A stretch of DNA of 64,000 nt from Nocardia inohanensis NBRC 100128 (GCF_001612945.1 NZ_BDBK01000008.1:434001-498000), one strand, 5' to 3'; positions 41,866-54,117 are shown, counted from the first letter of the stretch. Numbers and translations are program-made. Notes: generated from the letters alone by a model not told the origin.

Positions 41866-43715
41866 CCGGTATTCGCCGAGATCAGCGAGACGGTGTCGGC
41901 GTCGGCGTTGGTGACGAACACCTCGTGCGTCGTCTCGTCGACCGCGATCCCGGGGCCGTCGGTCGACTTGCCGACCGGCACCGTGGCGACGCGGGTGTTG
42001 TCGAAAGAATCGATGACGCTCACCATTTCGTATTGCGCGACATAGACGAACCCGGTCACGGTATCGACCGCGATCGCTTGCGGGGCGTACCCGACCTTGA
42101 TGGTGGCGGTGACGGCATTGGTCCCGATGTCTATCACCGACACCGATTCGGAGGAGTAGTTGACGACGTAGGCAACGCCTTTCGTCGCGTCGACGGCGAT
42201 CGCGATCGGCTCGGCGCCAACGGGAATCGTCGCCGTGATCGCATTGGTGCGGGTGTCCAGCACCGTCACCGTGCGGTGCGATTGATTGGTCACATAGACC
42301 GTGTTCCCGGGCGGGTACGCGGCGATCCCCAATGGCGTACGGATGCCACCGACAGTGCTCAGCAACGCGTCGGTGCCGGCGTCGATCACGCCGACCGTCT
42401 CACTACCCAGGTCGGTGACATAGGCCCGGCGCGCACTCGGATCCGACGCCACGCCGACCGAATAGCCGCCGGTGGCGACCTTCCCGGTCACCGTGCCGGT
42501 GCGGTCCGCGACGAACACGCCGCCGTCGATATCGCCGATGAACACCTTTCCCGCCGTGGCGTCGACCGTGACGTCGCGGGGACGCCCGCTCACCGGGACG
42601 GTTCGAACGGGCACGCGGGCGCGCGTGTCGAGGACGGCCACCGAATCCGACCCCACGACGTACGCCGTGCCGGCCACCGAGTCGACGGCGATCCCGCGCG
42701 GTAGGTGGTTCACCGCGATCGTGGTGGTCACCGTGAATTTCGCGGCCGGCCGGAGTGTCGTTGTCCCGGAACGTGTCCGGCTCGGCGCGGCTTCCGGACG
42801 GGCGGCGTCTTCCGTGATGACCAGCGCATGAACTGTGGTCACGACCGCCGCGACGACGAGTACCGCGACTCCGGCGATCAACCCTGTTCGCATCCCACGC
42901 GGGCGAGTCGCCTCCTGTGCGGCGCGAGCCAGCGCCCCGGCGCTCCGATAGCGATCGGTCGGGTCCTTCGCCATACCCCGTGCGATGACCGCGTCGAGTG
43001 CTCGTGGGACGGTATCGACGAATCGACGGGCGCGCGGCGGTGGCGCGGTCAATTGAGCACGCATCTGCCGCGCCGGGTCGGCATCGCCGAACGGGCGGCG
43101 GGCGGTGAGGCATTCGTAGAGGACACCGGCGAGCGCGTACACATCGACAAGGTGGGAAACGCTGCCGGAGAACCGTTCCGGAGCCATATACGCCCAGGTG
43201 CCCACGGCAGCGCCGGATGCGGTCAAGCCGGTCTGATCCGCGCGCCACGCGATGCCGAAATCGATCACATGGACGAAACCGCGGCCGTCGATCACGATGT
43301 TGGATGGTTTGACATCGCGATGAACCAGCCCCGCGGCGTGTACCGCGTCCAGGGCCTCCGCGATCTGGGCGACCACCCCGACGGCCTCGGCGACCGGCAT
43401 GGGGCCCTGTCGCAGCCGAGTCGCGAGATCGGTGCCCTCGATCATCTCCATGTCGATGTAGAGCCGGCCGTCGATCTCGCCGTGCCCGTGGACGGCGACC
43501 ACATGCGGATTGTGGACACTCGCCGCGGCGGCCGCTTCGCGTTCGAACCTGCGGCGATAAGCGGCATCTCGCGACCATGCTGCGGGCAGCACTTTCAGCG
43601 CGACAGCACGCTGGTGGCGGGTGTCGAAGGCGAGCCACACCTCGCCCATCCCGCCCGCACCGAGGCGACGATCGAGCCGATAGTCCCCGAAGCGATCGGA
43701 GCGGGGTCCCGACAA
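41862..43715 (-). CDS. Ser/Thr protein kinase with YVTN beta-propeller (kinase A)
   Basis: This is a tandem paralog of kinase B, about 617 residues. The kinase domain has GAGGMGEVW, VALKVLP, LVHRDVKPSN, IDFGIAW and YMAPERF. The transmembrane helix is GLIAGVAVLVVAAVVTTVHALVI, and the outside domain has at least seven YVTN-type units (for example TVYVTNQSHRTVTVLDT). I chose the TTG at 43715 because AAGGA lies seven bases upstream and the kinase domain begins just after; the frame is open to 43835. The two kinases form an operon and may heterodimerise. Confidence 0.9.
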   Translation of the reverse strand: MSGPRSDRFGDYRLDRRLGAGGMGEVWLAFDTRHQRAVALKVLPAAWSRDAAYRRRFEREAAAAASVHNPHVVAVHGHGEIDGRLYIDMEMIEGTDLATRLRQGPMPVAEAVGVVAQIAEALDAVHAAGLVHRDVKPSNIVIDGRGFVHVIDFGIAWRADQTGLTASGAAVGTWAYMAPERFSGSVSHLVDVYALAGVLYECLTARRPFGDADPARQMRAQLTAPPPRARRFVDTVPRALDAVIARGMAKDPTDRYRSAGALARAAQEATRPRGMRTGLIAGVAVLVVAAVVTTVHALVITEDAARPEAAPSRTRSGTTTLRPAAKFTVTTTIAVNHLPRGIAVDSVAGTAYVVGSDSVAVLDTRARVPVRTVPVSGRPRDVTVDATAGKVFIGDIDGGVFVADRTGTVTGKVATGGYSVGVASDPSARRAYVTDLGSETVGVIDAGTDALLSTVGGIRTPLGIAAYPPGNTVYVTNQSHRTVTVLDTRTNAITATIPVGAEPIAIAVDATKGVAYVVNYSSESVSVIDIGTNAVTATIKVGYAPQAIAVDTVTGFVYVAQYEMVSVIDSFDNTRVATVPVGKSTDGPGIAVDETTHEVFVTNADADTVSLISANTG

Positions 43716-43860
43716 CGAAGATCCTTCCCCGCACTGCGCTGACCTCCACCGGAGCGTAGCACCGCGGTCACCATCCGGCGGCGGTATCGCACGCTCGGGA
43801 ACATCGGGGCGCGGGGCCACCGGCGAGCGGCCCAAAGCGCCGCTGCGCGATACTGATTCG

Positions 43861-44520
43861 ATGGGTACCGAAGATCAGCCGCAGCCCGCCGCCGACGGCG
43901 CGCTCGCCACCGCGATGGCGAACCTGGAACGCACCCAGCGCCGCTTTCCCGAGGGCCAGCGGCGGATCTTCCGTGCCGCCCTCGACGCCTTCGCCGAACG
44001 CGGGTTCCATGCCACCACGACCCGCGATATCGCGGCCCGCGCAGGGTTGAGCCCCGCCGGGTTGTATGTGCATTTCGGCTCGAAAGAGGAAGTGCTGCAT
44101 CAGATCTCGGTGTCTTCGCTGTTGCTGACGCGCAATGTGGTGACCGCGGCGGCCACTGCGGCGGGCACTCCGGTCGAGCGGCTCGCGGCCACGGTGCGCG
44201 AGCTCAGCGTCTGGCATGCCGAGCATGCCGCCACGGTGCGAATCGTGCTGCATCATCTGACCGATCTGACGCCGGAGCATCGCACCGAGGTCACCGATAT
44301 TCAGCGCGATATCTTCGAGATCATGCGCACGGTGGTCGCCGAGGGGGCCGCGACCGGCGACTTCGATATCACCGATCCCGGGGCCACCACGATCGCGATC
44401 ACATCACTGTGCGTGGACACCGCACGCTGGTACCTGCCCGGCTCACGCCGCACGCCCGCGCAGATCGGCGACGACAATGCGGCCGCCGCCCTGCGCGTGG
44501 CCGGGGTGCGAGCGCGGTAG
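43861..44520 (+). CDS. TetR-family transcriptional regulator
   Basis: This 219-residue regulator has an N-terminal HTH (FHATTTRDIAARAGLSPAGLYVHFGSKEEVL) and a TetR_C-type ligand domain, with the pattern RIVLHHLTDLTPEHR seen in acyl-CoA-responsive members. It is divergent from the kinase operon. No obvious target gene lies directly beside it. A role in lipid metabolism is a guess from family resemblance. Confidence 0.88.
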   Translation: MGTEDQPQPAADGALATAMANLERTQRRFPEGQRRIFRAALDAFAERGFHATTTRDIAARAGLSPAGLYVHFGSKEEVLHQISVSSLLLTRNVVTAAATAAGTPVERLAATVRELSVWHAEHAATVRIVLHHLTDLTPEHRTEVTDIQRDIFEIMRTVVAEGAATGDFDITDPGATTIAITSLCVDTARWYLPGSRRTPAQIGDDNAAAALRVAGVRAR

Positions 44521-44671
44521 CGGTCAGCGTTCGCCGGTCAGCCAGGCGCTCAACTCGGTGACCAGCTGGAGTTCGGCGGCCACCACGGCGCGACCGGCAT
44601 CGTCCAGAGCCGCGATCCAAGCTACGGACGGATTCGGGTCGCACGCACATGGAAATTTGCGCGAGCCCGGA

Positions 44672-44677
44672 TAGGCT
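44672..44677 (+). promoter_or_regulatory. Candidate leaderless -10 element
   Basis: TAGGCT ends six bases before the GTG at 44684, with no Shine-Dalgarno between. This spacing predicts transcription starting at the start codon. Confidence 0.4.
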
Positions 44678-44683
44678 GCGGTC

Positions 44684-45064
44684 GTGGAGAACCCGTTCGG
44701 GGCCGTGGGCACCGCCAACTACGTCAACCTGACCACCTTCAAGAAGGACGGCACGCCCGTCGGGACCCCGCTGTGGGCCGCGCTGGACGACGGCAAGCTG
44801 TACCTCTGGACCGTCACCGACAGCTGGAAGGTGAAGCGAATTCGCCGCAACCCTCAGGTCACCCTGCAACCGTGTGATGTGCGCGGGAAGACGCACGGGG
44901 AGATCGTGAAGGGCACCGCGGTGCTGCTCGATACCGCCGGCAGCGACCGCACTCGCGCGCTGATCCGCAAGCGCTACGGGATCATCGGCGCGCTCACCGT
45001 CGTCGGCAGCGTCCTCCGGCGCGGTAAGGGCGGAACCATCGGCATCGAGGTCACCGCCGCGTAG
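44684..45064 (+). CDS. PPOX-class flavin/F420-dependent oxidoreductase, Rv2061c-like (copy 1)
   Basis: This 126-residue split-barrel protein resembles the Rv2061c group of probable F420-dependent enzymes. It has LTTFKKDGTPVGTPLWAAL, WTVTDSWKVKRIRRNP and VTLQPCDVRG. In M. tuberculosis the Rv2061c gene lies beside cobN, and here cobN is about 1.4 kb away, which supports orthology. A paralog lies tail-to-tail three bases downstream. The substrate is unknown. Confidence 0.88.
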   Translation: MENPFGAVGTANYVNLTTFKKDGTPVGTPLWAALDDGKLYLWTVTDSWKVKRIRRNPQVTLQPCDVRGKTHGEIVKGTAVLLDTAGSDRTRALIRKRYGIIGALTVVGSVLRRGKGGTIGIEVTAA

Positions 45065-45067
45065 CGG

Positions 45068-45457
45068 TCAGCGGGCCGGTTCATCGGGTGTGATGGCCAG
45101 GCCGACGGAGCGATCGGGGCCGCGAAAAAGCTTGTGGCCCTTGATCGCCAGGCTGCCGAGCCAGCCGTACTTGCCGCTGACCACGTCGCGGACATGTTCG
45201 GTCCCGGCCGCGTCGAGCACGACGGCGGTTCCGGTGACGATCTCGTCGCCGCGCACCCGCCCGCGATTGTCGCAAGCCTGAAGCGTGACCGCCGGATTGC
45301 GCCGGATCCGCTTCACCTTCCAGGTGCCCGGATTGGTCCACACCACGATCCGATCGCCGTCGGGCGCCACCCACACCGGGGTGCCGACGGGGGTGCCGTC
45401 CTTGCGATAGGTGGTGATCAGTGCGTATCTGGCCTGCGCCACGTCATTCCACGTCAT
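45068..45457 (-). CDS. PPOX-class flavin/F420-dependent oxidoreductase (copy 2)
   Basis: This 129-residue protein shares with copy 1 the motifs KDGTPVGTP, WKVKRIRRNP and VTLQ-CD-RGR, so the two are paralogs in convergent orientation. The ATG at 45457 follows GGAGG closely; a GTG at 45466 is an alternative. The C-terminal part (YGWLGSLAIKGHKLFRG) differs more, so substrate preference may have changed. Confidence 0.88.
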   Translation of the reverse strand: MTWNDVAQARYALITTYRKDGTPVGTPVWVAPDGDRIVVWTNPGTWKVKRIRRNPAVTLQACDNRGRVRGDEIVTGTAVVLDAAGTEHVRDVVSGKYGWLGSLAIKGHKLFRGPDRSVGLAITPDEPAR

Positions 45458-45608
45458 GTCCTCCACGGTAGGAATCCGGCGGCGGGCGCACATCCGTCCA
45501 CGGGCGGCCGCGGCGATACGCCCGCGGACGTAGCCCGTACCGTTGCCGCGCGCGGGAAAGCGCCGGACCGGCGGGGACCCGGCCCGGCACTCACCCTCGC
45601 GTGCCGTT

Positions 45609-46148
45609 CTAGGGGTTGTCCCCCGCGATGATGGCCCCGATCAAGCCACCGACCCCGCAGCCGACGATCGCGCCGATCAGGAAGAACCAGATTCCGATCA
45701 GGACGCCGACCAGGCAGCCCAGCACCGCGCCGGCCACGATATTGCCGGCGCTGGCGACATCGGCCAGGGCCGAGACCTGGGTGGTGGGTGCGGCGATATC
45801 GGCCATGCTCTCCGGCCGGACCGTCAATGTGGTTCCACCGGAATCGATTTCGGGTACGACGTGCACCGTCCGGTCGGCGGCCTGGTAGGTCATCGGTAGC
45901 GCGGCCAGGACTTCCCCGCCGGTGCCGAGGATGTTCACGGTGCCGCCCGCGAGTTCGAAGTGGCCCGCGGTGAGGGTGGTGGTGACCGCGGACCGGTCCT
46001 GGGCTAGCGAGATCTGGTAGCCGACGCCGCGGTCGACCCCGCTGATGCCCGGTTGCGCGACGGCGGGTTCACCGTGCGCGGTGACGGTCGCGACACAGAG
46101 TGCGGCGACGGAAAGCATTGCTGTAGCGGCGAATTTGGCGATTCTCAT
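45609..46148 (-). CDS. Secreted beta-domain/glycine-zipper protein (paralog 2 of 3)
   Basis: The 179-residue product has a signal peptide (MRIAKFAATAMLSVAALCVA), a beta-rich domain (YQISLAQDRSAVTTTL, then GGEVLAALPMTYQAADR) and C-terminal glycine-zipper segments (AGAVLGCLVGVLIGIWFFLIGAIVGCGVGG). It matches the layout of the proteins at 37069 and 58145. The ATG at 46148 has AGGTG upstream; a GTG nine bases earlier is less likely. It lies downstream of cobN on the same strand but behind a hairpin. Function unknown. Confidence 0.8.
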   Translation of the reverse strand: MRIAKFAATAMLSVAALCVATVTAHGEPAVAQPGISGVDRGVGYQISLAQDRSAVTTTLTAGHFELAGGTVNILGTGGEVLAALPMTYQAADRTVHVVPEIDSGGTTLTVRPESMADIAAPTTQVSALADVASAGNIVAGAVLGCLVGVLIGIWFFLIGAIVGCGVGGLIGAIIAGDNP

Positions 46149-46478
46149 AATTGTCACCTGTAATCGAAGGCCGATTCACCCCGTGGTCGAGTAGGCGTTT
46201 CCGCGAGGGAACACCGAATGGGTTTACTCGATTGCGCGAACACGAGGACGCGGCGAATCGGGAATACACTTCCAATTTTTCGGCCCAACAAGATGATTGG
46301 GTTACCCCGCTCGGGGGTGTTCCGAAGCCTCCCCGGGTGACACCGGAACCATTCTTATGTTCCTCTTAATGTCACGCCCGGGGTAGGTCAGGTGTCAGGG
46401 TTGTCCGCCCCTTGTCCTACACGCCACCCGGCACGCCGCTACGCGTGCCGGATATCCGCGCCGGAATTCGGAATTCGC
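46149..46478. other. Intergenic region between cobN and the secreted-protein gene
   Basis: This 330-base gap contains a hairpin at 46428-46451 near the intended cobN stop and a more AT-rich segment (about 46255-46375) that may hold the promoter of the minus-strand secreted-protein gene. Short open frames here do not look coding. Confidence 0.5.
46428..46451 (-). terminator. Hairpin after cobN
   Basis: A perfect 9-bp stem (CCGGCACGC with GCGTGCCGG) encloses a 6-base loop, 28 bases beyond the intended cobN stop on the minus strand. No U-run follows, as is usual in high-GC actinobacteria. Confidence 0.5.
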
Positions 46479-50086
<3,608 letters not shown>

Positions 50087-50104
50087 AGTTCGGCCTTCCT
50101 AGGG

Positions 50105-50235
50105 GTTGCGCGCCCAGCACGGTTCGGCGCCCGCCGGGAAGGTCTGACTGTCACAGTGGCGCGACCGCACCGGAATTGCACCGGTTTCTTCTGGTCCGAC
50201 GAGCCCGTGGATGTTATCGCGCCCGGGTCACGGTG
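50105..50235 (-). ncRNA. Cobalamin (B12) riboswitch upstream of cobN
   Basis: Read on the minus strand, the leader contains AAACCGGTGCAATTCCGGTGC, the B12-box sequence CGCCACTGTGAC and then AGTCAGACC. These are the conserved core of cobalamin riboswitches in the right order, 20-150 bases upstream of the cobN start. It should repress cobN when adenosylcobalamin is plentiful, probably at translation. The outer ends are approximate. Confidence 0.85.
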
Positions 50236-50293
50236 CGGCAAAGGTGTTGTGAGCACCGCCGCGCACCGGTACGCCCGCACGTATGCTGCGCGT

Positions 50294-50614
50294 ATGCCGA
50301 ATACTCCAGGATGGGTCCGGCGGAATCGGTTTGCCGCCTGGTCAGGATACTTTTGCGCCTTGGTTGCTTTCGCAACGCTGGCAATGGCCTTGACGGCCGC
50401 CGGCTCCGGTCACGCGCAGTACGCCATGCTCGCCGGCATCGTCTGCGCGGCAACGCTGCTGTTCGCGGTCACCATCATCAGCACGACCGTGCATCGCGAT
50501 CACGTCCAGCACCATCATGCGCCCAGCCTGCTCATGGACGGCTATCAGCAGTCCCCGGCCTTCGCCACCGAGCGTGGGGCGCAGCCGGCGGTGGACCCGC
50601 ACCGAACCACCTGA
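50294..50614 (+). CDS. Small two-helix membrane protein
   Basis: This 106-residue protein has two transmembrane helices (YFCALVAFATLAMALTAAG and YAMLAGIVCAATLLFAVTII) followed by a His-rich stretch (HRDHVQHHHAPS) and a polar tail. It is divergent from cobN and ends just before a terminator. The His cluster could bind a metal, which is suggestive next to a cobalt chelatase but not evidence of cobalt transport. I recognise no family. Confidence 0.7.
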   Translation: MPNTPGWVRRNRFAAWSGYFCALVAFATLAMALTAAGSGHAQYAMLAGIVCAATLLFAVTIISTTVHRDHVQHHHAPSLLMDGYQQSPAFATERGAQPAVDPHRTT

Positions 50615-50637
50615 TCCGCAACCCTTGCTGAACCCAC

Positions 50638-50670
50638 GAGACGGTGCCCGGCCTCGCCGGGCGCCGTCTC
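50638..50670 (+). terminator. Intrinsic terminator
   Basis: A 15-bp stem with one wobble pair closes on CTC, 24 bases after the stop of the small membrane-protein gene. Confidence 0.75.
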
Positions 50671-50922
50671 GCGCGAACCGGGCGGGTCGTGCCGGCCGGT
50701 GGTGGGGCCGGCGCCACCCGGTTTCGGGCACCGACACAGCCGCAGCGGGTCCGAACCTCGGTGGGCCGGAATCGATCAGCCGGAGCATCCCCGCGCGGTG
50801 GCGCGGCAGGCCGCACCCGTTTTCGCGTAGAGGTTCCGCCCCGCGCCGGTTTGCACGTCGGCGCGGGTGGTCCGGAATGTATCGGCGGAGTACACGGTGG
50901 CAGGCGCGGCGCGCATCCGCCG

Positions 50923-50928
50923 TAGGCT
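50923..50928 (+). promoter_or_regulatory. Candidate -10 element of cobG
   Basis: TAGGCT ends nine bases before the cobG ATG. The same hexamer occurs six bases before the PPOX gene at 44684, suggesting a shared leaderless promoter style. Confidence 0.4.
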
Positions 50929-50937
50929 GGTGGGGCC

Positions 50938-52332
50938 ATGACCCGCACCGATTCCGATTCCTGCCCCGGCGTATTGCGCCTGCACGAGGCCGCCGACGGT
51001 CCCCTCGCCCGCATCCGCGTACCCGGCGGGCGGCTGACCCCCGAACAATTGCAGGTGCTCGCCGAAGCCGCCCGCGATCTCGGCGACGGCAATATCGAAC
51101 TCACCTCGCGCGGCAATGTGCAGCTGCGCCAGGTCCGCGATGCCGCCGAGCTCGAAACGCGGCTGACCGCCGCCGGTCTGCTGCCGAGCTCCACGCACGA
51201 GCGAGTGCGAAACATCATCGCCTCCCCGCTCTCCGGACGCGTCGGCGGCTGGACCGATGTGCACGCCCTGGTGCCCGACCTCGACCGGGGGCTGCAATCC
51301 GATCCACGTCTCGCCGAACTACCCGGCCGGGTGCTGTTCACCTTGGACGACGGTCGTGGCGATGTCAGCGGCCTCGGTGGCGATATCGGTGTGCACGCCC
51401 TGGACGAGAACACCTACGCGCTGCTGCTCGCCGGTGACGACAGCGGTATCCGGGTTCCGCCACACGCGGCGGTCGATCTCATGCTCCGCGCCGCCCACGC
51501 CTTCCTCGAACTGCGCGACGGGCACTGGCGGATCCATGAGATCCCCGAGGGCCGCGCTCGCATCACCGACCGATTGCGTACGGCCGCAAAGAAACTCGAC
51601 TCGGGGGCGGCGAAGTCGAGGGCAGACGACGACCCGGCCGAACGGGGGAACACTGCTCCGGCGACGCCGGATTCGATGGCGAACGAGGATCCGGCCGAAG
51701 GCGAGAACACTGAGGCCCCGGCCGAAGGCGAGAACGCTGCTCCGGACGCGGCCGATACGGAACCCGGCATGGGCGATGCCCCGAACAGCACCGGTGATCC
51801 GGTGGCTCTCGTTGCGCGCCAAGACATTCCCATCGGGTGGCTGACCCAGACCGACGACCGCGTCACGCTCGGTGCCGGGGTGCGGCTCGGTTCCCTGCCC
51901 GCCCGCACCGCCGAGTTCATCGCCGCCATCGAGCGCCCAATCTATCTCACCCCGTGGCGCAGCCTGCTCATCACCGATCTCGACGAGTGGACCGCCGAGC
52001 AGGTGGTCCGAGTCCTGGCCCCGATGGGCCTGATCTTCGACGCGAACTCCCCGTGGCTCGAGGTGTCGGCCTGCGCCGGACAGCCGGGATGCGCCAAGTC
52101 GCACACCGATGTCCGCGCCGATGTGGCCGCGGCGGTCGAATCCGGGCGCGTCGTCCACGAAACCCCGGACGCCCCGGCGCCATCGGAGGCCGAGGGCCTC
52201 GATGCCGGCGAGGTCGTGGCGGCGGGCCGCCAGCACTGGTCCGGCTGTGAGCGCCGCTGCGGCCGCCCGCGAGGCCAGGTCACCGAGATCACCGCAACTC
52301 CCGACGGCTACGGAATCACCCCGCCTTCGTAA
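50938..52332 (+). CDS. cobG: Precorrin-3B synthase CobG
   Basis: CobG is the oxygen-dependent, iron-sulfur/siroheme-fold enzyme that converts precorrin-3A to precorrin-3B in aerobic B12 synthesis. The 464-residue product has two ferredoxin-like half domains (DGNIELTSRGNVQLR near the N terminus) and the cluster ligands CAGQPGCAKSHTDV and HWSGCERRCGRP. An acidic, low-complexity insert of about 75 residues, with the unit PAEGEN repeated, separates the halves (about residues 217-295) and makes the protein longer than most CobG proteins. The insert keeps the frame. Confidence 0.93.
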   Translation: MTRTDSDSCPGVLRLHEAADGPLARIRVPGGRLTPEQLQVLAEAARDLGDGNIELTSRGNVQLRQVRDAAELETRLTAAGLLPSSTHERVRNIIASPLSGRVGGWTDVHALVPDLDRGLQSDPRLAELPGRVLFTLDDGRGDVSGLGGDIGVHALDENTYALLLAGDDSGIRVPPHAAVDLMLRAAHAFLELRDGHWRIHEIPEGRARITDRLRTAAKKLDSGAAKSRADDDPAERGNTAPATPDSMANEDPAEGENTEAPAEGENAAPDAADTEPGMGDAPNSTGDPVALVARQDIPIGWLTQTDDRVTLGAGVRLGSLPARTAEFIAAIERPIYLTPWRSLLITDLDEWTAEQVVRVLAPMGLIFDANSPWLEVSACAGQPGCAKSHTDVRADVAAAVESGRVVHETPDAPAPSEAEGLDAGEVVAAGRQHWSGCERRCGRPRGQVTEITATPDGYGITPPS

Positions 52333-52383
52333 CCGTCGGGGCCCTGTACCGACAGGTCGGCACCGCACGTGGCACGCGCCGGC

Positions 52384-52425
52384 AGCCGATAGCCGATAGC
52401 CGATAGCCGATAGCCGATAGCTGAT
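52384..52425. repeat. Heptanucleotide tandem repeat (AGCCGAT)
   Basis: Five perfect copies of AGCCGAT are followed by one AGCTGAT, in the gap 51 bases after cobG. A seven-base unit is not a multiple of three, and no gene covers it. Confidence 0.95.
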
Positions 52426-52575
52426 GATCTTCGATGCGGCTCCGGGCGGTCGCGGCACGCATCGCGCTCGGTTCAGCGTCCGCGGGTGCATCGGCTGTCG
52501 CCGCCGCCACCGCGTCCTGGGTGCGCCACGGTGCGACGCTGGCACAGTGGAGGAACGCGAACCCAGGAGGGCGGG

Positions 52576-53127
52576 ATGTCGGTTTCGAGGCTGAGCGACG
52601 AGGAAATCGCTGGGATGTCGGACGCCGAGCGGCGGGCACTGATCGAGCGGCTGCAATTGCCGCCCGACCGGGTGCTGCCGCGGCCGGGGCTGGTGCGCTG
52701 GCATCGGCGGGTTCGGTTGACGCTCATGGTGGGTGGGTCGGTGGCTTTGATTCCGTGGATCGTGTTCCTGGCCCTCACGCTGCCGGCCGAGTACACCGCA
52801 CGGAACTGGTCGGTCACCTGGGTGGGGTTCGACATTCTGCTGGTGCTGATGATGGCCGCCACCGCCTACCTGGGCTGGCGGCGGCGGGCCATGCTCATGC
52901 TGCCGGCGTTCGGGACCGGCTTGCTGCTGCTCGTCGATGCCTGGTTCGACATCGTGACGGCCGATGCCCGGGACGTGTGGGTCTCGGTGGGGACGGCGCT
53001 GCTCGGCGAATTGCCGTTGGCGGCCTTGCAGATCAGCGGGGCGCTCATGCTCTTCCGGTTCCTGGTGCTCGCGCACCCGTTGCACGATCCGGCGGTCAGT
53101 GCGTGGCGGACACCGCTGCCGTTCTGA
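52576..53127 (+). CDS. Four-helix membrane protein of unknown function
   Basis: This 183-residue protein has a soluble N-terminal segment with DEEIAGMSDAERRALIERL, then four transmembrane helices, the third carrying LLLVDAWFDIVT. AGGAGG lies five bases before the ATG at 52576, which decides the start. It lies between cobG and the convergent dimethylargininase gene and overlaps the latter's 3' end by 32 bases. I recognise no family. Confidence 0.75.
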   Translation: MSVSRLSDEEIAGMSDAERRALIERLQLPPDRVLPRPGLVRWHRRVRLTLMVGGSVALIPWIVFLALTLPAEYTARNWSVTWVGFDILLVLMMAATAYLGWRRRAMLMLPAFGTGLLLLVDAWFDIVTADARDVWVSVGTALLGELPLAALQISGALMLFRFLVLAHPLHDPAVSAWRTPLPF

Positions 53128-53980
53128 CGGTGCGGGCGGCATGCAGCTCCATGGTGCAGCACTTCACGCTGCCGCCCGACTTGAGCAGTTCGGACAGGTC
53201 GATGCCGATCGGCAGGTAGCCGCGGTCGCGCAGTTCGGCGGTGAGCGCGGTGGCGCGATCGGTCAGGAAGACGTGGTAGCCGTCGCAGACGCCGTTGAGC
53301 CCCAGCACATTCGCGTCCGCCTCAGTGGCGATCACCGCATCCGGGTAGAGCCCGGCCAGCAGGGCGGCGCTCGCGGCGCTGAAGGCCGCCGGATAGTAGG
53401 CGACCGTGTCATCGAGGACCATCAGCGCGGTGTCGAGGTGGTAGAAGCGTGGATCCACCAATTCAAGTGAGACGACCGGCAATTCGAAGAAGTCCTCGAC
53501 CTCGCGATGCGCGCCGGGCGAGGTGCGGAAGCCGGTGCCGGCCAGGATGCGATCCCCGGCGATCGCGAAATCGCCTTCGCCCTCGTTGGTTTCGGTGGCG
53601 GCCGCCACCCGGGTGAAGCCGCCGGCCGCCAGCCGGCGGTGGTATGCGGGCCCTTCGGCGGCGCGTTCGGGATTGGCGAAGCGGGCCGAGAGAGCGCGGT
53701 CCCCGATCACCAGGCCGCCGTTGGCCGCGAAGACCATGTCCGGCAGTCCGGGTACGCCGTCGATCACCTCGACTCGATGGCCATGGGCTTCGAACACGGC
53801 GCGCAGCGTGTCCCACTGGGCCAGCGCCAGCGCCCGGTCCACGGGCGTGGCGGTATCCATCCACGGATTGATGGCGTAGGTGACCTCGAAGTGTTCGGGC
53901 CTGCACATGAGATACCGCCGCGAGGTAGGGCGGCGGTATCCGGCGGGGTCGGGAGTCTGGAGCGTGGCTGCGATGGTCAA
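53096..53980 (-). CDS. ddaH: Dimethylargininase (DDAH-like amidinohydrolase)
   Basis: This 294-residue protein belongs to the guanidino-group-modifying fold. Family features are YLMCRPEHFEVTYAINPWM near the N terminus, LPDMVFAANGG, TNEGEGDF, the catalytic His in FYHLDTAL and the catalytic Cys in GGSVKCCTMEL. It probably hydrolyses dimethylarginine, or a related guanidine, to citrulline. The start is a TTG at 53980 with AGGAG six bases upstream. The Lrp/AsnC gene is divergent and probably regulates it. An ornithine aminotransferase gene, often next door in other actinobacteria, is not seen. Confidence 0.88.
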   Translation of the reverse strand: MTIAATLQTPDPAGYRRPTSRRYLMCRPEHFEVTYAINPWMDTATPVDRALALAQWDTLRAVFEAHGHRVEVIDGVPGLPDMVFAANGGLVIGDRALSARFANPERAAEGPAYHRRLAAGGFTRVAAATETNEGEGDFAIAGDRILAGTGFRTSPGAHREVEDFFELPVVSLELVDPRFYHLDTALMVLDDTVAYYPAAFSAASAALLAGLYPDAVIATEADANVLGLNGVCDGYHVFLTDRATALTAELRDRGYLPIGIDLSELLKSGGSVKCCTMELHAARTVRTAAVSATH

Positions 53981-54117
53981 CGAGGCTCCTCTGGAGTTGG
54001 GCGCGTAGTGCGGTTGCCACGAAAGTAACCGGCGTAGCGTTGCGTCCGGAACACCGATTCGTTGCGTGATTCTCGCCTCCATCGGCGATTCATTGCGTCT
54101 GGACGAAGGGCTGCATC

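Larger units (their letters stand above)
50615..50937. other. Intergenic region between the small membrane protein and cobG
   Basis: This 323-base stretch holds the terminator at 50638-50670 and a probable leaderless -10 element at 50923-50928 before cobG. The rest is GC-rich and shows nothing I can support. Confidence 0.5.

Noticed and set aside
46151..46369. A 72-codon open frame in the gap between cobN and the secreted-protein gene
   Set aside because: Codon use is unlike neighbouring genes and it covers the likely promoter of the minus-strand gene.
50644..50925. A 93-codon open frame between the small membrane protein and cobG
   Set aside because: It overlaps the terminator, has no Shine-Dalgarno and its Arg/Gly-rich product resembles nothing.
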